64,000 nt of DNA, taken from assembly GCF_009905375.1 (NCBI RefSeq), contig NC_133653.1, forward strand, positions 52,859,204 to 52,923,203, written 5' to 3'. Of this stretch, positions 12,851-23,357 are shown piece after piece. Within the stretch, counting starts at the first letter, position 1. Each line of letters opens with the position of its first letter. A program made the position numbers and the translations under genes. Origin of the DNA: Apium graveolens (taxonomy: Eukaryota > Streptophyta > Magnoliopsida > Apiales > Apiaceae). The notes beneath the pieces were generated by a model. It was given only the letters and a program-made list of their open reading frames with translations. It had not been told where the DNA came from and searched no databases.

Positions 12851-13084
12851 GAAGGGAATAATTGGGACATATGGGGAGAAATTAGAATTTTGGGGTAGGG
12901 GAAACTGAAACTGAAGGTTGTAATAAAAGTAGGCAAGAGTATGTATGTATAAAGCCATTTTTTTTTGTTTTTTAATAAATTGAGATAAGACAATGGTTAT
13001 TCAGTAAATTGATGTACCCATTTTTTATTTTTTTTAATAAACATTAGACAACGGTTACAACATAAAATAAAAATTAAAAATTAA
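12851..13084. other. AT-rich remnant resembling the CACTA subterminal region of U3
   Basis: Contains TATGTATGTATAAAGCC and repeated ATTAGACAACGGTTA-like pieces, comparable to 41100-41200 in U3, which leads to a ...TTGTAGTG CACTA end. No end is preserved here. Confidence 0.35.
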
Positions 13085-13124
13085 TCAAAATCATTATATC
13101 AATCTAATCTAATGGTCCCCATAG

Positions 13125-13714
13125 TAGACCTGGAAAAATGGGTCTAGATCCGAAAAACCAAACCGAAATTCATGGAACCCTGATTTGAATCATATAATCT
13201 AATAATTATCAGAAAACCAAATTAAACCGATCCGAAAATTATCTAAACTAAAAATTAACTGAAAATGATCTGAAATACTAGATCCGATTATAAACTAGAA
13301 TCGAACAAAACCAAGTCATATATATTATCTAAACCGAATGTGATCCGAAATAAGCAAAATTGATATTTCAAATTATTTTATGTTTATGATAATATTATTA
13401 TTTAATCATAATATTTTGTAAAAGTATAATATATTATAATAAAAGTACTATATTTAATAAAAATATTTTTTAAAGTCTCATAAATTAAAAAATGAATAAG
13501 TTATGGTCCAAAAATATCTGAATTGAATTTAATCAAAACCGAATATGTCTGATTTTTATCCGAATTTTATTTGCTTTAAATTCGAAGAAGTCCTAAACCG
13601 AATCATATCCGATCTGATCCGATTGGTTTCCAATTATATTATAATCCAAATGTTGAATTCATCCCAAATTGATCCGATCCGAAACTGATCCGACTATCCA
13701 CTTTTCCAGGTCTA
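13125..13714. mobile_element. Small non-autonomous hAT-like element (U1)
   Basis: Ends TAGACCTGGAAAAATGGG... and ...CACTTTTCCAGGTCTA form inverted termini. Flanks CCCCATAG (13117-13124) and CCTTATAG (13715-13722) look like an 8-bp target duplication with two changes, as expected for hAT. The inside is AT-rich with many GATCCGAAAACC-type repeats and no coding potential. The same element is at 42781-43376 in U3. Confidence 0.7.
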
Positions 13715-13954
13715 CCTTATAGTCACCAAAGTGAATTAACATCCAGCCTCCCACATAGAATCTCAGCTAATGCCCTCTGTTTTAATTTGATTTTTCCGGC
13801 CAATTGTTAAGTTTTCTTTTTCTGAAATATGACTTCACTGTATTTTTCACCTTCTCCAAACGATCAATTTACATATCATATTTGTTATATTTTCACGCGA
13901 TTTAGAATTTTTCTTATTTTAATTTTTTTCATTATAAGGGGTTTCTATGACTTA

Positions 13955-14024
13955 AAATGGTATCTAATCGAACCGAGATCGGTAAGGAATAATTCTTTAA
14001 CCACTTGAGCTATCTGATTGGGCT
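13955..14024 (-). other. tRNA-like segment (possible SINE head or decayed tRNA), U1
   Basis: Reverse strand carries TAGCTCAAGTGGTTAAAG (A-box like, near 14012) and about 30 nt later GGTTCGATTA (B-box like, 13965-13974), the layout of an internal Pol III promoter. Stems were not verified. A copy with a more decayed B box lies near 43635-43690 in U3. It may be the head of a tRNA-derived SINE. Confidence 0.4.
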
Positions 14025-14604
14025 AGTAAATTATTAAATTATTTAAGGAGCTATCTATTAAGAATTATTAACTATTCTAATTATGTTGTTGAGAAAAACC
14101 TAAATAGATCATAATTGAATAAAATATACTACATGCGTCCCCCTCATTTCTCTATATATTTTTTCACATGCTTGACATGCATCATGTTGGACACGCATTT
14201 TAAGGAATCTATAAATTATAGTTCTATAATTCATTTTTAAATTTTTTTGTATAAAAATTTGAACACTATATTTTTATTTTGAACAAAAAAAATTTAAAAA
14301 AAATATGCAACTACAAGAGCTCTTGTGCCCCATGTAAAGAATTGAAGGGGGACATTGAGGGGGGATGGACCGAGTACTAATTAAAGATTTATCCTCCTTG
14401 GGAAAATTGTTTGTTTATTTGGTAACCTAGAAATCTCATAACAAGAAACAGTCTTATTGTCAAAACTAGAAATATTAAAAGAAATACATAATGTTTGTTT
14501 GTCACGATTCTTGCTCCCAGTTGTTTCCTTTGACTAAACATGTCCTTTACTGAACTAAATTTCACCGCTTCAAGGCAGAAACACATACATGAAGGAAATC
14601 CAGG
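14025..14604. other. Noncoding flank between tRNA-like segment and zinc-finger terminal exon
   Basis: AT-rich. It is matched by 43691-44128 in U3 and, for its last part, by 32840-32956. The reverse open frame at 14389-14586 overlaps the presumed 3' UTR of the zinc-finger gene and has no recognisable product. Confidence 0.45.
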
Positions 14605-14634
14605 TCACTGTTTTCCATATTTTTCCATGTAATG
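14605..14634 (-). pseudogene. Terminal exon of CCCH zinc-finger gene, copy 2
   Basis: Reverse strand: acceptor TTTTTACATGCAG followed by 30 nt encoding HYMEKYGKQ and a TGA stop. It joins in phase 0 to the large exon ending ...KWVK. Plant proteins of this group end in a similar YxxKYGK tail (recall). Equivalent exons lie at 32957-32986 and 44129-44158. The small exon supports the gene model better than any frame on its own; a short middle exon may be missing. Confidence 0.65.
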
Positions 14635-15201
14635 CTGCATGTAAAAACCAATTTAATCAATCCGAGAATCTGATGTTCGAGTACATGCATGAAGCTATAA
14701 ACATATAATGCTACTTAAGTTCTTAAAAAAATTCATAATTCTTAACACACCTTGACCCATTTCGCAATGATCTTGTCCTCTGGAGAAGAAAACCGATCCG
14801 CTGATTGCAAAGTTGACGAAATTTTTTTGACCATGCCCATGGTTCGGAGCCTAGGAAGCAAGGGTGCGGGGGTGCGAGTGCGTGGTGCGGGGATACGTGA
14901 ATTCGGCAAAAATAAAAATATGGGGATTCGGGTGCGGGGGGTACGGCAAAAAAAATAAAATAATATATATTATATATAATATTACAGAGATATCTATGAT
15001 TCAAATGTTGCATTTCGATTAAATAAAGTTGTCAAATAAACAAGTTCAACATCTCGAATAGCAGTCATTAATAATTAAAAGACAAATAACTATAGAAATT
15101 CAGTTATCTTCAATGATCATAGCCTCCATCTCTGGCTCATCAAGTCAAAGAGTAGCTATCTCACGCTCTTCAGCACCATCAAGTGGATCAAATCGATCAC
15201 C

Positions 15202-17405
15202 TCAAATATTCCACAACTTTGTCTCTCCTTTCATATATAGTGCACTCTTTCTTGAAAGGTGTCTAAGATTGGTATGGACATAAACCAAGTCTTCCGCCCG
15301 TGATGGTAGAATCTTATTCCTTTTAACCGAGTGAATAAAAGAGTAAGTGCTCCAATTTCTTTCACAACAAGAAGAAGAACACGGTTGTCCTAATAACTTC
15401 AAAGCTACTTTTTGAAGATTTGGAGCCGAAGCTCCGTGAATAAGCCACCACATCTTGGGATCCTCGGTGCCTCTATCCTCTATAAAATCGGCACTACCAA
15501 AGATATCCATCTGTCCTGAAAATCTAGCAAGTTCCGCATTCACATCTTTTCTTGCCTCCCCATCCGAAAAATATCTTCTTATGCATTTGTTTCATTCAAC
15601 AGATAACTCAACATCTAGATGAGAAGGTTGGCGGCCTTGAGCTCCATTAAGCCATGCGTCACTATTACACCTACAAATAAGGTGAGAAATAAAATTAGTA
15701 AAATCAAAGTGTTAAAGTTGTGAGTGTTGCATTTGCATAATATTTAAAAGTTATAAGTTTACCTTGGATTAAGCGAATGAGCTAAGCAGTGAAGTGGTGA
15801 AGAACTCTTAGTCCATCTATCAATGAGAATGGGATAAACTACATCATAAAATGGGGACTCCTTAAAATGTTCTTTCCTCTCGTGCTATATATGATGCCCT
15901 TCACTTTTTTAATCATTTCATCCCACATATCATATATCAAATGAAGTGAAGGCATGTCCGTGTCTCCAAAACGAACCATAACATATATATGATCTCTAAA
16001 CTCAAGAATGTAATCAACTTGATCCCACCACAGTTCATCAAGAATTGCCATCCTTATGAGGGAGGCTTTGGCTTGATCATACTCACGATAAGTGCTCCAC
16101 TCCTCACTAAGCACCAACCTCTCTAAAGCACGTTTCGGAAGTTTAAGTCTTTTGAGCATAAAGTTCGTTGATGCAAATCTTCTTTCAGCAACTCCAAGAA
16201 GCTTTAAAGGTGCAATATTGTTGAACATTTTTGCCACCATATTGTGATTAAGAATGAAATTCTTAATCATTAGTGCTCTATCGACCACTTCTTTAATCCA
16301 ATGACACTCAATAAAAGCATCTTTATTAAACTGAATATTACTAGGATCACAAATATTCTTCAATACCAAGTTGAGAGTGTGTACTACACACGGAGTCCAA
16401 AAGATGTGAGGAAACTGAGCCTGAACAAGCATGCATAAAAAAAAAATAAACATAAGCAACATAAATAGACATACAAAACAATATATCAAAAAATGGACGA
16501 AATATTTAACTCTTTTGTTATAGTACCTGCTGCCTTGCAAACAAGAGCATTATTTGTTATGACTTGAACCACATGTTGAGCTCCAACTTGCATGATGACC
16601 TCCTTGATTTAGTCCGCCATGAAAAATTTATCCTTCCCATTTCCTTCACAGTTGACTGCTTTTATGAACATAGGACCAAGTTCAGTGACCGCCATAAAAT
16701 TTATCAAAGGCCTTCTTTGAGTGTCACTCCATCCATCGGAAACTATAGTTACACCTTTTTCCTTCCATGTTGTCTTGATGGGATCTAACAATCTTTCAAC
16801 CTGTGCTCTCTCCTTTTGTAAGTTGGAGGAACATACCCAACAAGATTGAACTCGGAAGCCATGTTGTATGATTTGATGTGATGTGGACTTCTAGCATAAT
16901 GAAAAGGCAAACCCTCGGAATAAAAGCCCCTTGCAATCTCACTATCCAATAGTGCTCGCATCTCCATTTTATATGCTTTGTTATTTGGATTGTTTGGATC
17001 CGCAACCCTTATTTTTGTTTCTATGGGTTGCCTTTTCTCAATTGGTCCCCATGCACTACAAGATTGAGTTTGAGTTGAAGGAGGTAGCGGAATATCTATT
17101 GGTCTCCTTTTTTCTTCGGCCTCCGCCAATTCCCTTTGAAACTCTTTTAAATGTTCAGAAGTGACTTTTGCAGAAACTGCAACTCCTTGCCCTTTAATCT
17201 TTAGCAAATGTGCTTTTACCCTTTAATAAGAACCCGTTAATTCATTGTTACAAAAAATGCATCTGAGTTTTTTATTTCAACCTCTTTCTTGTATTTTTGC
17301 AACTTTTGTAACATGCTTCCATAATGTATCAACATCTCCAGCTTGCTGGCTTAGAGAAACTCTGGTACTTGTAGCCCTGAATTTTTTGATGAATTACACT
17401 CCATG
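15202..17405 (-). pseudogene. hAT transposase (BED finger, DUF659, dimerisation domain), broken
   Basis: Domains in order on the reverse strand: a BED-type zinc finger (about 17345-17190; WKHVTK...CIFC...HLLKIKG) with two stops; a linker (17207-16785) rich in charged residues; a DUF659-like core starting at 16791 (VSDGWSD, RPLINFMA); a catalytic RNase H-like region (16440-15839; CVVHTLNLVLKNI, AERRFAS); and the C-terminal hAT dimerisation motif (15400-15230; CCERNWSTYSFIHS, RAEDLVYVH). A likely intron lies near 16540-16440. Multiple stops and frame breaks make it inactive. The architecture is that of Ac-like plant hAT transposases that cut and paste DNA in the nucleus. Confidence 0.85.
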
Positions 17406-18100
17406 ACCTGACAAAATTGAAGTAAAAATTGAGTCACTGATTCACCAGCCTAGAGCCATAATTAAAAAATAAAAAATAAATTGCCAAACAATACACGTTA
17501 CATAGTCAATCATGTTTACACAATTGTACAAACAAAACAGTATATTATAAACAAACAAAACAATATATTATATATACAAAGAAAATAGTATAATAATATT
17601 AATTACTAAACAAATAAACAAACATTAATTAACAAATCTAATTGAAAAAGTAACAGGACAGGGGTCTTGTGTTGGTAGCAGCTAGCAGTCACGTGGCCAC
17701 CCACAAATCAATCACCTCACCTGGATACACAGCACTATAATGGTATTATATTAACAAAAGTTAATATAATACCATTATATTAGCAGCTAGTTTACACAAC
17801 ACCAGTGTGTCACACTCACACACAAACAAAAGTTACAAAATAAAACAGAAAACACAGTTTATTCTTTATAGTTTATACAATATACATAGACGGTACATAC
17901 ACATACATACAGGCTACTCACTACACGGCTACAACCTTTACATACAATAAACAACCTATACATACAATTATATACCTGCCTTTGCCGCTTGGCTATGCCG
18001 AAGTTGTGACGGAGAAGACGATGAAGATGAAGTCGCGGTTGCCTCTTCTCTCTAGACTCACCAAATTAGGGTTGCTCCTCATGAAACACACGTAAGTTTA
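17406..18100. other. hAT 5' noncoding region
   Basis: AT-rich leader between the transposase start and the right terminus. It contains a local inverted repeat, TAATATAATACCATTATATTA and its complement, around 17740-17790. No gene is seen. Confidence 0.5.
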
Positions 18101-18800
18101 CATGATTTTATGGACTTGATAGTAAAAAAAATATAAAAAATTATGTAACATACCCTTCCCGCACCCCTGCGAATCCCGGCTCCCAAATACGAAGATACGC
18201 CGCGTGGCGCACCCCGTGCGCACCCCCGAACGAACCCGCACCCCGAAAGCTTTTAGTGCGCAGTGCTCTAGGGGGTGGCGCACCCCTGCTTCTTAGGTCG
18301 GAGTACTTGTTTGATCTTTTCTATGAGAGTAAGATGAAACTCTGTCATTGATTTTGGATCCTTGGTTATATCTTTACTTATCTTAACATTATCCTCTGGT
18401 ATAGCCATATCGTGTCCAGTCACAGCAGTTCTTGTTTCAAGCGGAGGTAAACCATTTCCATAGTTTTGCTGGTTCGCAATATTTTGGCCAAGAGATTGTT
18501 CAAAAGATAGACATTTTGAGCTCCCATGGAAACCATCAGAAAGTATAGAATGTACTTCACCTGGTTTCGATTGTTCCGTGACATCAAGAATAGAGTTGAT
18601 TCATTTTACTGAAGACAACAAACTATGAGTGAGAGGAAATGATGGTTGAAAGGGAGTTGATGGCTCCCAACTGAATGAATCTTATAAATGTAGAAACCTA
18701 CAAGAATTTCCCTTTGCACACCACTCTTTGGAAAACGAATCACAAACAAGAACAGATCTTTCAGTCCCAACAGCATTATTTTCTCGAGGTGCAATTGTTC

Positions 18801-19193
18801 CTGAAGGTGATATAAGAAAAGAATATACAATAATAGCTTTTGAAATTAAACAAAAATAGAAAAACAAGTTTTGGTGGAACCAAATGCAGAAAAGATAAAT
18901 CTATATGGATGGAAACCAATAACAAGATGAAAAAGTCATTTCATTGTTTAATAAACATCTGAAAACTAATAATCCCCTTAGACTTACACAGGTAAAAACC
19001 GAAAATTTATCTTAAATATTCCTGATAATTTATTAACATTTGGTAATAAAGAACAATTAAGTTTATTTTTGGTCACCTAGATTACTTTAAATTCAACTTA
19101 ATACACCTCATCAACCTATTCTATATTTGTAATAATATACATATGACTTATGATTTCTAGGAGGCGCTAAATGACCAACTCATTTAATATTAG
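18801..19193. other. U2 backbone upstream of zinc-finger exon
   Basis: Aligns to U1 748-1135. Noncoding. It ends at the Copia-1 target duplication ATTAG (19189-19193). Confidence 0.7.
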
Positions 19194-19492
19194 AGATATT
19201 CTATAAATAAAAGTTAACAGAAAGAAGCTGAATATATTACTTCTAATATGGAATGCTTACAATTGGTATTATTATAAGTTACAAGAAGAGACCAAACTAT
19301 AAATATAAACGTCTAACTAAAGCTTCTAAAAACCAGGAGCACTCCCTAGTCTTTCTCTGAAGACTAGTCTGTTTCCTAAACATACTCAACCACCTGCAAA
19401 CTTGTTCCATGCTGCAACATTCACATATTTATTCAGGAATATAAAATAAAACAAACAAAAAGAATATATTTAGATTAATAATAATCCTAACA
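19194..19492 (-). repeat. Copia-1 LTR, left
   Basis: 299 bp, starting AGATATTCTATAAA (the expected TG has mutated) and ending CCTAACA. Pairs with 23057-23352. Confidence 0.9.
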
Positions 19493-19506
19493 TACTCCCC
19501 CTTAAT

Positions 19507-22500
19507 CTAAACATTCCTCAGATTTGGAACTCCCAGTAGATCCCTCATTCTTTCAAACTTCACTGCCGCTAATGCTTTGGTTAAGATGTCTGCGCGCTGC
19601 TCACTTGTTCCAACATGTTTTATCACAATTAAACCTGGCCCAACACAGTCTCGAATAAAATGGTATCTCAGGTCTATGTGTTTGCTTCACCCATGAAAGA
19701 CAGGATTCTGAGCTAAATCAACAACAGATCTATTATCGATGTATAGAGTAACCGAACCTAGCTTGTTGCCTGTGATATGACCAAGAATTCTTTGTAACCA
19801 TATTGCTTGACAAGTAGCAACTGTAGCTGCCATGAACTCTGCCTCGCACGAAGAAAGGGCAACACAACGTTGTTTTTGTGAGACCCATGTGATCAAATTT
19901 TCATCGAGATAAAATGCCATTCCTCCTGTACTTTTCCGATCATCTAAACTACCTGCCAAGTCGCTATCAGGGAACCCAGATAAAATATAGTTTCACATCA
20001 TTCATATGTGTTTCTATCGGCCTATCCATATATCCAGGCCCTTGGCGCTTGACGGAGGCCATATAGTGCCTTTAACAGCTTATAAACTTTATGTGCAGAA
20101 CCTGTTTTGACATACCCCTTAGGTTGTGATACATAGACCTCTTCGTATATTACTCCATTAAGGAATGCAGATTTGACGTCAAACTGATGCACCTCCCAGT
20201 CATGCTTGGCTGCTAGTGCAAGAAGTAAACGGACTATTTTGAGTCTCGTCACGGGGGTGAAGACTTTGTCATAGTCTATTCCCTGACGTTGGACATAGCC
20301 TTTCGCCATGAGACGTGCTTTATAATTTTTCACTTGTCTATGTTGATCCTTCTTCACTTTAAAAACCCATTTAAGATTGATGGCTTTGTGTCCTTTTGGT
20401 AGATCAGTCAGTTGTCAGGTATTATTTTTCTCAATAGAGTTGATCTCATGATCCATTGCCTCTTTCCATACCGTATCTGTAATAGCTTGTTTGAAATAAA
20501 TGGGTTCATCAACACCCATTAACAATAATTCTTCTTCGACTTCTATCTCGGTTGTGTTGGCATATATATCAGCGAGATTTTGAAATCTTTGAGGATGTTC
20601 ACTGCTAACACTCGATGCACTGGATAGTGTGATGTCTTCACTTCCATTTTGAGAGGTCGTAGCAACTGATACAGAAGGCTGAGGCGTCGGTGGTGTTGCA
20701 GGCGAGACAGATTCATCTTGTTCCATGTGCATAGAAGAAGTTTCAGGTGAGACAGATTCATCTCGTTCCATGTCAAAATCATCTTCTTGTGTCATGATGT
20801 CTGGTGTATAATCTCCCAGAATAAAATATCCATCTCTCCTCAATTCAGAGTCTGTGTTAGAGTCCCAATCCCATGCCTTTCTTTCATTAAAAACTACATC
20901 CCTACTGACATGTATTCTCCTGGTGAGTGGATCAAATAGATGGTAAGCTTTTATACCTGGTTCTCTACCAAAATGTACTACCATATGACTTTGATCATCG
21001 AGTTTCTTCGCATGCACAGTCGGGGTCTTCTAATAAGCTATACATCCAAAGAATTTTAGATAATCAACATGTGGCTTTTTATCGAAAAAGGCCTCATGTG
21101 GAGTAATGATTGACATGCCTCGAGTTGGAACTCTATTTAAGAAAAAAACAGCGTGCTTAACAGCTTTTCCCCAATATTGTGTAGGCACTTCTCTTTCTTT
21201 TAGTAAGCTTCTGGCCATGGCAACTACTGTTCGGTTACGGTGCTCTACTACACTGTTTTGTTGCGGTGTGTAGGGTTCTGTATAATGTCGTAGTATACTA
21301 TGTGCCTCACAAAAAGATTCGAACACCTTTGAGCAGAACTCACCTCCACGGTCTGTCCTTAACACTCGAGTTCCCTGCTTTGCACGATTCTCAACAAGCA
21401 ATTTAAATTTTTTAAAACAATTTAAGGCTTCATCTTTAGTTTTGAGTATATAAATCCACATCATGCGGCTATAATCATCAACTAGAAGCATAAAATAACG
21501 GTTTTCTGCTGGAGTGGGTGGGGATATTGGGCCGCATAAATCCAAATAAATTAACTCTAATGCTATATTTGCTGGTAAAGTTAGCTTGAGATGGAAAGGA
21601 CTTACGTGTTTGTTCAGACATGAGACAAAAAATGTAAATTTCATTGGCTTGGCAGATATGGGACATCCCGTCTGCCATGTTGTGTTTTGACATCATCTAC
21701 ATTGCCTTAAAGTTCACATGTCCGAGGCGTTGATGCCATAGCCATGCTTCTTCCTCACCCTTTGTCAGGAAACAATAGTGTTGAGCTTCCTGAATCTATA
21801 TTTTGTATAGTCGATTAGCTGATCTTCTGAATTGTATAATTAACCTACCGCAGCTGTCATAACCCACAAGTTTTCACCATTCATCACCACTTGATTTTCT
21901 TCTTCAGACAATTGGCCTAAGCTTATGATGTTGCTTCGAAGTGTGGGTATATAGTATACTCCCTGCAAGACTCTAATTTCTCCATTTTTGCACACGATTT
22001 TGATTGAACCTTTGCCTTCAATCTTTACTAGCGAGCCATCTCCAAACTTAACATCTCCTTTCATCGATCTGTCTAATTTTTCAAATTTCACTCGATGACC
22101 AATCATATGATTACTGGCCCCGTTGTCGAGATACTAAGTATTTGCTTCCATTTCTTTAATATTACTCGAGGCTTTGTCTTCAGTAAATGTAACCATGCTA
22201 TCTGCACCATTCTCACACAGAGCCATCAATAGCGCAGGTTCATCATCAGTTAGCTGTGTCAAATTTACCTCACCTCTTTGCTATCTTATTCTTCGAGGTT
22301 TACGACACTCAGCTACAAAATGACCATACCCACAGTTGAAGCATTTTACTATACTCAAATCGTGAACAAAATGATTGTCTTTTGTATGATAATCACTCCC
22401 ACTAGGCTACACATTTTTACCAGGCCTTTTTAACCATTCTTCTTGTGTTAAGAGAAGCTTACCCTCGTTGTTTTTTCTCTTTTGCCATTCATCTTCAGTC

Positions 22501-23005
22501 AGTAAGAGTTGAGGTGCCTCATTGGTGTTCTCTAAAGATCCATGTAAGAGTAATCTGAAGATCCACGTACTCCTCTACAATTATCTCTCCCAACCCTTGA
22601 TGTTGGTCAACAGACCATTAAGTCTCATACAGAAGTTATCCAGTTTCTCCGAATCTTTCATTCTTAGTGACTCGAACTCTGATTTGAGTGTTTGAGCCTT
22701 CGCTTGTTTCACCTTATCAGCACCTAGACACCAAAATCTTAATGGCTCCCCAGGCTTCTTTTAATGTTTTTTTCAGCAATTGTCAAGAGCATGTCATCAG
22801 CAATGCCTTGATAGATGACAGTCAAGGCTCGCTTGTCCATCTTTTCTTCGACTACAGCTTTAGGATCCTTTGGTTCGACAACATCTCAAACCCCGTGAGC
22901 CTGCATAAAGACTTTCATCTTTATGGCCCAGGTAGTGTAATTCGTTTTTGTCAGCATTGGGTAGCTGAGTCCAAACGTTCCTTCCTTACTCTTACTCGTC
23001 TCCAT
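19507..23005 (-). pseudogene. Copia-1 gag-pol polyprotein, broken
   Basis: Read right to left. Gag starts at an ATG at 23005 (METSKSKEG, then YPMLTK and WAIKMKVFMQA). A CCHC knuckle is recognisable near 22330 and the protease/pre-integrase region lies at 22106-21840. Integrase spans 21644-21030, with DLCGP, RTDRGGEF and a QQNSVVEHRNRTV motif where the catalytic Glu is kept. Reverse transcriptase starts at 20357 and keeps LDVKSAFLNG-like (FDVKSAFLNG) and YGLRQAPRAW. Sequence then jumps to SDLAG...CEAEFMAA of RNase H (19959-19687). About 190-200 codons, including the YxDD active site, are missing compared with Copia 2. Several other frame breaks exist. Inactive. Confidence 0.9.
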
Positions 23006-23042
23006 CAACCTTGGACTCTGCTTTGCTTCACAGGAAAGATGT

Positions 23043-23054
23043 GCTCTGATACCA
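23043..23054 (-). promoter_or_regulatory. Copia-1 primer-binding site
   Basis: TGGTATCAGAGC on the reverse strand, two bases from the 5' LTR. Complementary to the 3' end of initiator Met tRNA, the usual Copia primer. Confidence 0.85.
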
Positions 23055-23056
23055 GA

Positions 23057-23352
23057 TGATAGTCTATATATGAAAGTTAACAGAAAGAAGCTGAATATAT
23101 TACTTCTAATATGGAATGCTTACAATTGGTATTATTAGCAGTTATAAGAAGAGACCAAACTATAATATAAATGTATACCTAAAGCTTCTAAAAACAGGAG
23201 CACTCCCTAGTTTTTCTCTGAAGACTAATTTGTTTCCTAAACATACTCAACCACCTGCAGACTTGTTCTATGCTGCAACATTCACATATTTATTCAAGAA
23301 TATAAATAAAACAAACAAAAAAAATATGTTTAGATTAATAATAATCCCAACA
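23057..23352 (-). repeat. Copia-1 LTR, right
   Basis: 296 bp, TGATAGTC...CCCAACA on the plus strand, followed by target duplication ATTAG. Confidence 0.9.
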
Positions 23353-23357
23353 ATTAG

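Larger units (their letters stand above)
1..14668. repeat. Tandem segmental repeat, unit U1
   Basis: First of four diverged copies of one segment. The opening sequence TCTGATGTTCCAGTACATGC recurs with small changes at 14669, 33021 and 44193. U1 and U3 align closely over roughly 1-7330 versus 33021-40350 and again over 13085-14668 versus 42727-44192. Between these blocks each unit has private insertions. The copy joint chosen here is arbitrary in phase. The direct order and equal orientation of all copies suggest unequal crossing-over or repeated segmental duplication; this is inference. Confidence 0.85.
14850..18297 (-). mobile_element. hAT DNA transposon
   Basis: Ends CCTAGGAAGCAAGGGTGCG and (reversed right end) CCTAAGAAGCAGGGGTGCG are imperfect inverted repeats. 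Both flanks contain TCGGAG, consistent with an 8-bp duplication such as GTTCGGAG/GGTCGGAG. Next to each end are GC-rich repeats (GGGTGCGGGGGTGCGAG, GCGCACCCC). The interior encodes a decayed hAT transposase on the minus strand. It sits within zinc-finger copy 2 only, so it came after the duplications. Confidence 0.85.
14751..18800 (-). pseudogene. CCCH zinc-finger exon, copy 2, split by hAT
   Basis: Two halves, 18298-18800 and 14751-14849, flank a hAT element. The finger survives as CDSFSKEWCAKGNSCRFLH. Compared with copies 1 and 3 it has in-frame stops just after the finger (FLHL*) and after SSVK, lacks about 80 nt at the insertion point, and its donor reads GTGTGT instead of GTGAGT. Clearly non-functional. 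Confidence 0.85.
19194..23352 (-). mobile_element. Copia LTR retrotransposon 1 (defective)
   Basis: LTRs at 19194-19492 (3' LTR in element sense) and 23057-23352 (5' LTR), with 5-bp target duplications ATTAG at 19189-19193 and 23353-23357. The primer-binding site reads TGGTATCAGAGC on the reverse strand (23043-23054), complementary to initiator Met tRNA. The polypurine tract TTAAGGGGGAGTA (reverse) abuts the 3' LTR. The LTRs differ at many positions, so it is older than Copia 2. It is inserted in U2 backbone where U1 reads ATTAGTTGGAAGG. Confidence 0.95.

Noticed and set aside
12592..12993. Two overlapping reverse open frames rich in Ser, Pro and Leu
   Set aside because: They are products of the GA-rich low-complexity tract; neither has a domain or start context.
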